This document shows positions 1 to 10,767 of a stretch of DNA of 64,000 bases, in pieces (position 1 is the first letter of the stretch; every line of letters begins with the position of its first letter). The DNA is from Sipunculus nudus. Taxonomy: Eukaryota > Annelida > Sipuncula > Golfingiida > Sipunculidae. Below the pieces are notes generated by a model that saw nothing but the letters and a program-made list of their open reading frames with translations, searched no databases and had not been told where the DNA came from. The stretch covers positions 15,928,729 through 15,992,728 of the forward strand of contig CM049314.1 of assembly GCA_026874595.1 (NCBI GenBank), read 5' to 3'. Made by a program: the position numbers and the translations under genes.

Positions 1-738
1 AATTTGCACGGTGTATTTAGTTTATCAATTTTCGAATTATTAGAACCAACAAAATACCGATGTTCTGTATACGGCATATCCCGTACAGTATTTCCTAATT
101 CTAAAATATATTTGCGGGGTGTGTGTGTTGGGGGGTGGGGTGGGGTGGGTGGGTCGCTCTGAAGTTGTTTTCCTTTTGTGCCGTCATGACTTATGGTTAT
201 TTGCTTGCTTTCTTTATTAAATAATTTAAAGATGCAGCTGATTATTGCCTTTCAGTTGGGTTCGCGACGCAATTATTGTAAAATATAATAATCTGTCGGA
301 GTCGTACAACTAATAATTAATTCTTCGAAGATTATGTCAAAATGAACATTACCATGTATCTATAAGAATTTATATGGACAAAGTAACAATTAAATAATCC
401 CCCCCCCCCCATTAACAGGCTAATATTTAATCAAGAATGTTAAGTGATTTTTTTTGTTAAACAAAACTCCGTGCCTTTCCATCATATATATTTTGTTCAT
501 CTGTTCCTTATGAGCGGAAGACCATAAGTACATGTATAGTAGCCTTAGGCTGATTGCGCATATTGGTAGGCCTATACTTGAATGTAGTCTTTTTGGACAA
601 ATTACAAGTAAAGTAATACCAAGTTTTATTTATTTAAAATTAATAACCTTCTCTGCTTAAAAGCACTCTTATTAATTTTGTTGACAATTTTGGATTTATA
701 CGAATGCTCTGATCAGCACTTGCATGGGCACTGAATAC
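1..738. other. Non-coding AT-rich sequence
   Basis: No coding region is recognisable. The stretch holds a G-rich tract at 130-153, a run of C at about 399-410, and otherwise unremarkable AT-rich DNA. Confidence 0.6.
130..153 (+). other. G-quadruplex motif
   Basis: Five runs of three or more G are separated by single T residues (G6-T-G4-T-G4-T-G3-T-G3). The single-base loops make this a strong sequence match to an intramolecular G-quadruplex on the plus strand. It follows a short GT run. No gene start can be assigned next to it, so any regulatory role is unknown. Confidence 0.7.
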
Positions 739-835
739 AGTTAAACCTCTGAATTACGACCACCAATGGGTTCACGATAATCTGGTCGCATTTCCGAGGT
801 GGTCGCCTAAGTGAGGTCTGAGTATCAAGGATCTT
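739..835. mobile_element. Possible pogo/Tc-type DNA transposon terminus
   Basis: The segment opens with CAGTTAAACCTCTGAATTACG and continues with repeated GGTCG and CCGAGG words. The style of opening resembles the terminal repeats of pogo/Tigger-like elements. A related GGTCGC-CCGAGG-GGTCTGAG pattern occurs near 5125-5150 inside the large inverted-repeat element. No partner terminus or transposase was found, so this is only a possible fossil end. Confidence 0.3.
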
Positions 836-1231
836 ATAACAGCTCGTCTGGCCGTACGTTATTAACTTTAAGTGCTCTGTCACGGGCACGTAGCTATCTA
901 ATACTTATAAAAGGAATTCGCTCCATCTCTGTCCTCAGTGTTCTCGGAATTCGAATGACACTGTGCCATACGTCTACGCAATCACCGAAAACACCCCTAC
1001 TGCTTCCGGCAAAGATCGGAATACCTATAATAACGGCCGCGTGCTTACGTAAATCCCTTAATAAATCACAGTAGATGGCTTTCCTTTGCCTCATTCTACA
1101 CTTTATATTTTTTAGCTTACGCCACTACATCCATATATTTTCAATACTGCATTTGATATATTTCTGTCAACCAAAATCTAGACATCTGCATTCCTCTTGA
1201 TGTGATATTGACGATTTACACCAGGCTTGGG

Positions 1232-1402
1232 TCAAGTACATGTACTTGTACTTGGTACTTGTACTCAAGTACAAAATTTTCAGTACTTGGCCTGTACTTG
1301 TACTTGGTACTTTTTACCAAGTACAGTACTTGTACCGTACTTGTACTTGCTAAAATGTACTTGAAAAATCAAGTACATTTCAAGTACTAGTCAAGTACAT
1401 GT
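1232..1402. repeat. GTACTT/AAGTAC palindromic minisatellite
   Basis: A short degenerate array of GTACTT-type words and their reverse complement AAGTAC. Units such as CTTGTACTTGGTACTTGTACT recur and many are self-complementary, so the tract can fold on either strand. The 62-codon ORF across it is only the repeat translated and is not called as a gene. Confidence 0.8.
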
Positions 1403-1599
1403 ATTTTTTTAAATTATTTCGAATACAGAGCATATATGGATTGATGGATGTGAGACAAGATGTACATGTCACAATAATAATAGCCTACACTATTTAACAT
1501 CAAACATGCCTCTGTTTATCCAAGGTTTAATAATCAAAGGTCAGATTATGCCAGGTAACTTATTTGGATGTGACCTACTCTGTCCAGTACTCTTATGTA

Positions 1600-1860
1600 A
1601 TTAGCACCAGTGGTCACCAGCAATGTGGCAGCTGGCCCATGCTTGCCTCCACAATAGGTACATCCTGGGCAATTACTGGACAAGAACTGAGTCTGTTCAG
1701 CATTATTTGCTGATATGCTTCATGATCAAGGGGCTCACAGGAAGTAATAGAAAGTTATATGTATTACTCTATTACTTTGCCTTCTGTTTCTATTACTATT
1801 ACTATTACAGCTCAATTTTTTAGTCTATTACTATTACTATTACTATTACATGGAAAAAGC
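1600..1860. repeat. Interspersed repeat, copy 1, with TATTAC microsatellite
   Basis: The sequence from about 1635 to 1790 (ATGCTTGCCTCCACAATAGG, then TTCAGCATTATTTGCTGAT) is clearly related to 25935-26050. Both copies run into TATTACT-rich sequence, here a TATTAC microsatellite at about 1786-1850. This marks an old dispersed family of unknown class. Confidence 0.55.
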
Positions 1861-3611
1861 TGTAATAGTCTATCCTCAGACCTGATTATATGAACTGCTG
1901 GTGGAAACACTACCCACTTAATAGTTCTGCTGAGTAAGTTTGTCCCAGGTTACATCTGCTCATACACCAGGCTAATTACCCATGTAACTGAGAAGGTCTG
2001 GTTGGTATTAGTGGTGGGAGTCGGTTCCTTTTTCATAATCGATCATCGGTTTAAGCAAACCGATCGATGATCAATTAGTAATCGGTACAGGCAAATATAA
2101 AGAAATATGCAATTATCTGTGAAACTGTACTTTCTTAACCCAGCTCGCATGTCTTAGTAATTCTACCTAAAGAAAAGAAGTTTTGCCTTTTTTATATTTT
2201 CCTATTATCAGTAAGATATGCTTTTCAAAGTTTCGTTTAAATTATTTATAATAAACAAGAATTTAACCACTATCCAGGACATCTACATGCTGCATAGACC
2301 TAGAGACTTTATGGAGCATTTTAATGCCACATCGGCCCACCACTAGTTGGTAATGAGTAAATCTGGAATTGAGTTGTCACAGCTGAACTATACACAAACC
2401 TTAGGTGGACTGTTTAGCTGATCAGCTGTGAGTTTTACACACCTGACAGACTAGTACAGAGACTCTGAAGCCACTATATAATAAGAGACAGAATTGGCAG
2501 ATTCAGAATATTCATTCAGAATAGGCATCAAAGCACCATTTCTTGTGTACTGATATACGACTGTGTAATAGTGTATATAAATACTGAAAGGCCATCAAGA
2601 CTGTCACCCTGGATTACCAAGAATAACAAAAACAAGGGACCCATGGGTCACATCGCTCAGCTGAATTTTGGAAAATGTTAGTAACTGCAAAATATTTTTA
2701 TTTCTTTTGGTTTTTCATGTATGTTATCATTAGAAAAACTGAGAAAATGGTCCTGCTAAAATGAAACTCTGTAAATTATAGAATAATGGACATGAGCTAA
2801 ACCATTTAGTGATGCTTCAAGGGAACAAATAGGCCTACGGTAAATGTTATATAACATTTAAGTAACATTTCATGAAGGTGTGAAGGTAATTAAGTTTTAA
2901 AAAGTTAAATATATGGCCATATGAGTTAAAAATTAATCAGTTGTGTCCGATATAGGGACGATTTGTCAGAATCTGACCTGCTCCTAATACCGTCATGATC
3001 GTTTCAGAACTTGCAGTTCTCTCAATAACAAACATCTAATTCGTGGAGATCGTGCACTAGACATCGTATGTGGCCCGTTTAATATATAGCCCTGCGTCAG
3101 TTGTTTTAATACGCACGGTGCCGCCGTGATCTGAGCTGAAAAAAAATTTCATAACCACCGTAAGCGACGCGATGTCAGTGAATATTTTCCCGCCAAAATT
3201 GTCATGAATAAAGTCGCATGGGGTGGATTTTTACTACGAATCACTTATTGGCTCTCTATCTATGACACGTCATCGCTCCGCCAATCAGAAGAACCTATGC
3301 ACGAGGCACGGATTAATGCAAATCAACATGTCACATGGTTTCTATGCAGCTTTATTGCCAACACCCGCCGGTTTACACACCAATCAGTTCAGAATACTTC
3401 TCTACGTATAACGTATATGAAATCTCTTTTCATTACATGCACAAAATTCCTTACTTCATCCCTACACTGCCCCCCCCCCCAAAAAAAAAGACGTAAAAAT
3501 CCCGGTTTACCGGGTATATCAGCTAGTCCAATATCATTTGGAATTATATACTGATTATGTTTTCAAACTTTATTCTACATAATAGGACAGAACATTTAAA
3601 CGGTTTTGTAT

Positions 3612-3889
3612 AATCTCAAGAACAGATTCTATTTTAAACAACTTTACAACATGTACAATGAATTCTTGTACCATTTTATACTAGATATATCATAAACATT
3701 AATCAAAGATCAAACAGGGTAATTCTGCATTACCCCGATAAAGTTACTGCGCCCGACCCAGTTCTACGCCTGGCTATAGGCAATGTTAACTCAGTACTTG
3801 CCCTGCCTGGGCTTTAGTATTTGTGTTTACTAATAAAATGTGGTTCCATGTACCGACAGACGGAACTCCATGCCAACTCTTATCACTAA
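3612..3889 (+). repeat. Left inverted arm, outer part
   Basis: This part pairs with about 8278-8541 in reverse complement. It is separated from the inner part of the arm (4748-5065) only by the Helitron. Confidence 0.75.
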
Positions 3890-4747
3890 CTAGCTGATAA
3901 ACCCGGTATACCGGGCTTTTTTAAATATATTTACTGAGATATTGAATGTTGGCTCATTTTTTATTATGAAAGTTAAAAGAAAATATAGATTTTTAGTGGG
4001 ATACTCTGGGAATACGATATGTACAAATATTTTTTACTGTTATTTTGTGGCGCTGTGCTCGTGCGAAAATCATACCCCGGTATGTTAACCTTGAAGACCT
4101 GGTCAGTGATGGTTTACATTGCGAACCGGTATGAGACGCGGAGGCATACAGTGTTTCGTTGATATTTGACTGGTTTCTATCGTTGGACGTATAAAGAATA
4201 GGTTGAAAGATTAATTATATGTAAGTTGCAAGGAAACTGTTCCTGAAGAAGGAAACAGAAATATGCATACATCGTAATTAGCAGAAGCGGACCCAGCGGG
4301 ACTCCATACAGTTGGTCCGTATCCCTTGTTCCTGAAATTGGGACCTAGAATTAGGTTTTGTCATTAATCCTCCTGGGTTGAACTCTCCATTTCATAAAGC
4401 GAGAAATGTGTTTTTCTCTTTTACTGACCACGCACGTGTGTCAAATCCCTCATTGAAAGCAAGCGTTATTCATATGAACAATAGTCCTTAGTGTTGGAGG
4501 TTAAGTGACCACGATGCACGCATTCCGGTGATTGCCGAAGGCAGTTCGGCTGTGCTCGGTAAAAAACGGAAAAATCACTCAAAATTATATGTATATTAAA
4601 AATTATTTATTTTCATAACGCCTATGTCACTGCGGCGATAATAACCTTTAAAATGATGTATGGCACAGTATAGTACACAACGCGGTTTTAGAGAACATTG
4701 CGAACAAACCTGAACCGAATTCCTTTTATAAGTATTAGATAGATAGA
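3890..4747 (-). mobile_element. Non-autonomous Helitron (858 bp), minus strand
   Basis: Read on the minus strand, the element starts TCTATCTATCTAATAC at 4747. It ends with a perfect 14-nt palindrome CCCGGTATACCGGG (3902-3915), 8 nt, then CTAG (3893-3890). The host bases are A before the element and T after it. The reverse-complement arm at about 8271-8290 reads straight through CCATTTCATTAGTGATAAG with no insertion. The element therefore sits exactly between A and T with no target duplication, which is diagnostic of Helitrons. It encodes nothing recognisable and must have been mobilised in trans. Confidence 0.9.
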
Positions 4748-5065
4748 TGAAATGGCGGGCCAGAGAGCCGTACTTTAGTTATATAATTTGACGCGAGGTG
4801 GCGGTACCTGTTCAAAGCTTTGCGATGCAGCTAAGTAGATTTGATTGTTAGGTGGCGGTACCTGTTCAAAACTTTGCGACACAGCAAAATAGGTTTTATC
4901 GACTGTTTGTGGGAGGCTTATGTTTTAGCCATTGCATCGACTGGGCCAGTATAACTTAGTACTAAGTCGTAGCATAACCGAGGTTCAGGTCACCCGCTGG
5001 GACCGAAATAAGTGGTCGTAAAACGGAAAAACCGACGTGCCCGCTATTTCGAGGTTAATATATAT
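4748..5065 (+). repeat. Left inverted arm, inner part
   Basis: This part pairs with about 7962-8277 in reverse complement and resumes directly after the Helitron with TGAAATGGCG. An 85-codon ORF at 5012-5269 crosses the arm's inner edge and is not called a gene. It has no recognised domain, and the matching arm does not keep a conserved reading frame. Confidence 0.75.
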
Positions 5066-7961
5066 GATATAAAGAGCAAATCAATCGGGAACAGGAAAAG
5101 TGGTTGTTATTTTGAAGTGGTCGCTTTACCGAGGAGGTCTGAGACGAGGTTTTACCGTATCGATATAAAGGACAAAAATAAAGCTGAAATTACCTCTTGC
5201 TCCCGAAGGTGTATAATTTGTGATTTAAAAAAAATGAAGCATTCCAATCGTGAAAAGTTTCATCTCTGAAACTATGATACATAATGTTAAATATATGACA
5301 TCATATGACGCTGTCAACAGATTGATAGTATGTATATTAATTTATTTCGTTTCGTTTTACGGGACGAATGCATAACAATGACATGACATGTACCACATTG
5401 AAATTATATTAAGATTGACAGTAAACTAAATTGTATTGTATATATTAAATATGTATTTGTTGGAAATGTGTAAACAGGACAATTTCTCAGTATCATATTA
5501 ATATTATTAAATCGTGCTGCTTAGGCCAAAACAGACAAGCTTTCAGGCACTGCATTCGTCAATTTTGAGACCCCCCCCCTCCACCATAAAAATTTACATG
5601 TCATTTTTGATAAAATAACGTTTTTAGAATGTGCTTTAACTTGTTAATCAATTAAATTCTGTTATTACCATGTTGTTCCCTGACCTTGTGAATGTTTTAA
5701 TCACTAACTGACGATGAAATTTAAAAAAAAAAACGTATTCGCACTCCAGCACTAAATTATGAAAAACAAAAAAAAATTATGTAAAATTAAAGCAATACAA
5801 GTGTTTGAATTGAATGTTTAGCATATCTATATCAATATCTAACTATATAAATCTTGTTTTGTTATCTTTCTATTACTGACAACAAGTACCCACCTGTGCA
5901 GACTAGCGTATTTTGTATAGCTTTATTGTTAATTTTCATATTAGCTATGAACATTAGAACATATGTATGGCGCTGATCAGCAAAATAGTCAAACGTATCA
6001 GGTGTAACAAACTGCTCACATTGATGAATTTTCAAGTGCGCAACGATTGAAGTTGAATACTCGCCTTGGCATAATTGCTCCTAAGTAAATTTATTATATC
6101 TTCCTTTCAGACTGTATATAAATGAATAATTACGTCTGATTTATTAATAAATAAGGAATATATTAAGAAATTAAAAATATATCAACGTCATTTAGCGAAG
6201 CTCAAAATTGAAATAATTTGTTCATCTAAATAAAAATATAGATTGATATCCCATCTATATAATACTATTCCACTTCCACTGTCCACCTGTTTTTTTTTCG
6301 TGAGGCAAATCAGGCAAGTGTAGCTAACAGCAAAAGAATAATATCCTACATATTGCGTCTTAATGATTAAATCATAAAGAAATATGACTGAACATATGAA
6401 CGGACTTGCGACATTTAGTGACGACCTTAGCTGACGACCTTAAATTACATCCATTGGACGATTCATTGGGATGACGTCACAGTGGTGTTTGTACGTCACA
6501 CTTAATTGATATGGCCACATAAATAATGCCATCGTTTTTGCAGCTCTTTCAAGACAGGCCATACAGGTGTCGCAATATATATTAAAAAATCCTCCGATAT
6601 GGGGACGCAAATCCTGCGAGGAAGACAGGTGTTCTTAGTTGGTGCCGCCCCGCCCAAATGATGTAAGTTGATTAATTGTTGACACCTTTCAGGGAAACGG
6701 CACATGAAGTATCGTCATGGTCTTCTGGGACGTCATGACTCGCACTCATAAAATGGCAATATTGTAAAAAGATACGTTCTTGTGTAAACATATGTGCTGT
6801 AAATACCCATAAAACACTCATTTCGGAGTTATTTTTGCTTTTATTCACACCAAAATTGAACTCCTTGGACATTTTCACTACAACAATGTTAAAGAAGTTC
6901 AATTTTGGTGCAAATAAAAACAAAAATAACTCCGAAATGAGTTGTTTTCACTACAACAACCTTTCTAATCAAATTCAAAACATCCGTTATATACCTTCTT
7001 CATATATCGTGCTGACACACGCACGCACACAGAACCGCGTGAAAACAATAGGCCCTAACCTCCGCTTCGCGCAGGTTAATAAATTGAAAGAAATACCGCG
7101 AAACATTAGGTCGACAGGGGTAGTGGAACAGAGTGTTAGTTTGGGATTTTTTTATATGAGAAAAGTACAAAATTAGTCAATAAACTGTAAGGTCTGACGT
7201 GGTAGATCTCAGGTATCATGGTGGATGATCATATCAGTTAAAACAGGTCGTTAATTATTTGTGATATACTACCGGTAAAATTGTAAAAAAAAAAAAATAA
7301 ATAACGCCAACAACGAACATGTCTGACGTCAAAAAAGAATAACATGCTTATATTATCATCAATATAATACAGGGACGATAATGAAATGACCGTGTCAAAT
7401 CTTAAAGCAAGTTCTTGAAAGCAATTATTTCAAGAGAAAATGTATTCTGGACGTTAGCGCACTTGTAAACGACTCGTCATTTTTTTTCTCTAAATGATCA
7501 TGCGTCGCCTCAACGTCATCCAGGCCTAGAAACTATGCCTCCACTGAGCAGGTATGTTTAACAATATGTATATTTGACAAAGATCCCGTCTGTACATATG
7601 TATGAACTTGAGTACAAAGATACACAATGCCAACATGTTTTGGATAGATGTAGGTCTTGTTGGAACCGGGTGACATGGCTAGGCGACAGACAGATTACCA
7701 AGCATAATAGCCGGCAAAACACCTGCTGAATAAATATTCCCCGCTAATATACCTGTTTATTGACAAGACAAAAAGGGACCTTCCCTTATATGACTCTGAA
7801 TGTGTAAAACACCTGGAAAATAGCCGAGAAGTAACGACTCAGGGAATCCCCCATAAAACTTTCCATCAACCAGTCTGATGCTTTTCTAAAAAAAGCTGAC
7901 CGCCACGCCACATGACTTCGATATTGCATGTGACTTTTTGCGTGACTTTTTTCAAGGGCGA
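5066..7961. other. Interior of the long inverted-repeat element, no gene recognised
   Basis: About 2.9 kb, AT-rich, with no transposase motif seen on either strand. It contains a C run at 5571-5579, the foldback at 6815-6944, and short ORFs up to 113 codons. The longest of these (6835-7176 +) is created by the foldback arm. Confidence 0.6.
6815..6944. repeat. Foldback (hairpin) with ~52-bp arms
   Basis: The left arm (6815-6866, CACTCATTTCGGAGTTATTT onward) and right arm (6892-6944, ending AACTCCGAAATGAGTTG) are near-perfect reverse complements around a ~25-nt spacer. The word TTTTCACTACAACAA occurs in the spacer (about 6873) and again just after the right arm (about 6946). This suggests an inverted duplication by template switching or a small foldback element. 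Confidence 0.8.
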
Positions 7962-8541
7962 ATATATATAAACCTCGGAATAGCGGGCACGTCGGTTTTT
8001 CCGTTTTACGACCACTTATTTCGGTCCCAGCGGGTGACCTGAACCTCGGTTATGCGACGACTAAGTACTGAGTTATACTGGCCCAGTCGATGCAATGGTT
8101 AAAACATAAGCCTCTCACTAACAGAACCATGAAACCTACTTTGCTGTATCGCAAAGTTTTGAACAGGTACCGCCACCTGACCATCAAACCTACTTTGCTG
8201 TATCGCAAAGCTTCGAACAGGTACCGCCACCTCGCGTCAAATTATATAACTGAAGTACAGCTCCTGGCTCGCCATTTCATTAGTGATAAGAGCTGGAACG
8301 GAGTTCCGTCTGTCGGTACATGGAACCACATTTTATTTTGAGCATTTTATTAGTAAACACAAATACTAAAGCCCAGGCAGGCCAGGTGTAGAACTGGGCC
8401 GGGCGCAGTACTTAATCGGGTTAATGCAGAATAACCCTGTTTGATCTTTAGTTAATGTTTATGATATATCTAGTATAAAATGGTACAAGAATTAATTGTA
8501 CATGTTGTAAAGTTGTTTAAAGTAGAAGCTGTTCTTGAGAT
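7962..8541 (-). repeat. Right inverted arm (intact, unoccupied)
   Basis: The complete arm includes both copies of the GGTACCGCCACC-containing motif (8168 and 8220) and the uninterrupted Helitron target at 8271-8290. Its continuity makes it an internal empty-site control for the left arm. Confidence 0.8.
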
Positions 8542-8574
8542 GTGCTTGGATATGATTTTTATCATTTTTTTTAA

Positions 8575-9310
8575 GTTTCATATTGTAATAAATTCAAAGA
8601 GCCAATATTGTAAAAAAACTGGCCCATATTGTAATGACGGCCAATATTGTAATAAAAAACGGCACATATTATAAAAAAAATCATACCCTACCAATATTGT
8701 AATAAAAACGAGAAGTGGGAAAAAAGTCCAATAATGTAATAACACATATATTGTGACTGGCTAATACTGTTCTTTTTTTTAATCTAAGAACAGTTTAAGC
8801 GCAGCTGACCAGGACTTATTTTCCGAGCTACCAAAGCAAAGACAGATATGTGCATCTTAAGATTCTTCTTGGTAAAACGGATGGATTGCCCTTGAATTTG
8901 GTATGCTTAATTATCTTGAACTGCTTCATTATCTTCATTTTAACACCCTTCTACTTTTATTTTTGAGAACCACATATAACAATTCTCCGAAACTTTATTT
9001 ATTAAGCCTTCCACCGTTGGGAGAAAACGCTTCTAAGTGTTGATCTGTTTATTTCTAAATCAATATATGGGGTTAAATATTTTGTTGGTCTCCCGAGGGC
9101 AAAACCACCGACTATTGTTTTCTTTCTTCTGTCTTTGTGTTATCGGCCGTTTCACCCACTTGCAATTTTATTACAATATGGACAGGGTATGGTTATTACA
9201 ATATGGGCCGTTTTTATAACAATATGGGCTGTTATTACAATATGGGTCGTTTTTATTACAATATGGGCCGTTATTACAGTATGGGCCAGTTATTACAATA
9301 TGGGTCGTAA
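8575..9310. mobile_element. Element flanked by inverted AATATTGTAAT / ATTACAATAT minisatellites
   Basis: The left end (about 8575-8750) has repeated units such as GGCCCATATTGTAAT and CCAATATTGTAATAAAA. The right end (about 9165-9306) has at least six units such as TTACAATATGGGCCG, the reverse complement of the left units. Between them lies ~400 bp of unique sequence with a smaller hairpin at about 8767-8793 (CTGTTCTT...AAGAACAG). Tandem subterminal repeats in inverted orientation are typical of foldback-type elements. ORFs over the right array are translated repeat. Confidence 0.6.
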
Positions 9311-10586
9311 CAAGGCCTTTCTCAGAGTAACGGCCGCGATTGCAGCAGGTAGGGGCACATCGCCCTGATAAAGATGAGTCAGAGTCTCTTATTTATAGTG
9401 TCTTATCATTCCGACATATAATAAGTGTACAACAGTAACGAGTTGTTCGTTGTTCGAGAGAGGCCCGTGTGTGTGCCATGCCAACCCCTCTTCCCTACTA
9501 CACAATTATCTTCATGAGGATGTACCATCACCCAGAGAAATCCAGGTCCGCCTGGTGCAGAGGTCACCTAGAGCACTTGTCTGAGTAGGACACAATTTCT
9601 GTTGTCAGGGGCTGAAGTGTACATAACCTTAAGAGGCAGGGGGTCAATACAGGGGAGATAAAGGTATATATCAATGTAGTCATCCCTTATATCAAAGAGT
9701 ATATAGTACAAAGAGTATATGTTATATAAATATATGTGGCGCTTGCAAAAACGGCACCAGAAATTGTAGGAGAGCTTCTGAAACGTGACCATGATGTTAG
9801 CATGTCTTCCAAAATGTACATTGCGTAGAAGGAATAACCTCACGTGTACACAAATGTGTCAGTGTGAAGGCTATAAGGATTCAGCGACTTAACCTTTGGT
9901 AGAAGATTTTGAAGAATAATCGGTGTGTGTAAATATAGTCCTACATAGTGTTAGAGTCAATGCATAGATAGAAGCAACACATTTGTTATAATTAAATCCT
10001 TTTCCTATAGTCATAACAAGAATTATAGGTTGAATCTAAATCCTCAATGTCATTTGTTTAGTTTAAACCAGACAGGTCCAGGGATAAGCGGTCCGGTATT
10101 TGTGTTAACAAGTTTTACATGCAGGGAAATGTCGGATGAGAAAGATCAGCATCATATGTGCTTCAAACGGCGGGATATTGAGGGGACCTTTACGCTCTTT
10201 ACACAGCGCTTTACCTATAGGCCTACTACCTATATCGTAAGCGCTGTTTGTTATGATCTCGTATCCTGAATTGCTACACCACAGGGTAAGATTGTAATTT
10301 GGTCCAATCAGATCAGGCCCGGTGCTAGAAGACACGACCTTTATGGCTGAAATGGTCACATGATTAATATACAGCAAATTTAAATGCTGTTGGCCAAACC
10401 CTTTTTAGGGCTTGAAGAGCTACTGCGTATGAGCTAGAACACAAACTTTTTTCATAAATATTTGTGGTCCTCTTGATTTCGTGTAAACAATGCCCGATAT
10501 GCGACACACAACTGATGCGAGAAGGAATCTACATAATTATCAGGACGTGTTGCAAGCAAAACGGTTTATCAGCCAAGTGAAGAATA
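9311..10586. other. No gene recognised
   Basis: Ordinary AT-rich DNA. Short ORFs on both strands (9568-9843 minus, 10030-10269 plus, 10105-10377 minus) overlap each other and show no domain. Confidence 0.5.
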
Positions 10587-10767
10587 CACGGAGCCAATGA
10601 TGTTCATTTCGTTTTGAGTGACAGCTCATCGCCCCGGCGAACGTTTGAACAGGCTACAGGCTCAGAGAGAATGGCTCGACATATGGCTTGCACAGGTCCT
10701 TGTGCTTATAGGATGCCCCGGCCGATGAGCTGTAATTCAAATGAAATGTAACAGCATTGGCTCCGTG
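10587..10767. mobile_element. 181-bp palindromic MITE-like element
   Basis: The left arm starting CACGGAGCCAATGATGTTCA (10587-10640) is the imperfect reverse complement of the right arm ending CAGCATTGGCTCCGTG (10714-10767). Both arms carry an AGCTCATCG/CGATGAGCT core next to a CCCCGG block. The ~70-bp centre is unique. Size and structure fit a foldback MITE. Superfamily is unknown and no clear target duplication was seen. Confidence 0.7.

Larger units (their letters stand above)
897..3526 (+). mobile_element. Candidate non-autonomous Helitron, plus strand
   Basis: The 3' end is clear. A 14-nt hairpin (3501-3514, CCCGGT-TT-ACCGGG) is followed by 8 nt and then CTAG (3523-3526), with host T next. 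This is the Helitron terminus rule. The proposed 5' end starts with TC at 897 and shares about 25 nt (TCTAATACTTATAAAAGG onward) with the 5' end of the better-defined Helitron at 3890-4747. The pairing of these two ends is inferred, because 2.6 kb of simple repeats and other repeat families lie between. No Rep/helicase coding is visible. Confidence 0.45.
3612..8541. mobile_element. 4.9-kb element with ~580-bp inverted repeats
   Basis: The left arm (3612-3889 plus 4748-5065 once the Helitron is removed, ~596 bp) is the reverse complement of the right arm (7962-8541, 580 bp). The match is high, with scattered substitutions and a ~14-nt indel near 3834/8335. Each arm contains two near-copies of a ~55-bp motif that includes GGTGGCGGTACCTGTTC (left arm 4796 and 4851). 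The ~2.9-kb interior (5066-7961) has no recognisable transposase, only short ORFs, a foldback at 6815-6944 and AT-rich sequence. It is probably a non-autonomous long-TIR or foldback transposon. Clear target-site duplications were not found, so the true outer ends could lie slightly further out. Confidence 0.75.
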
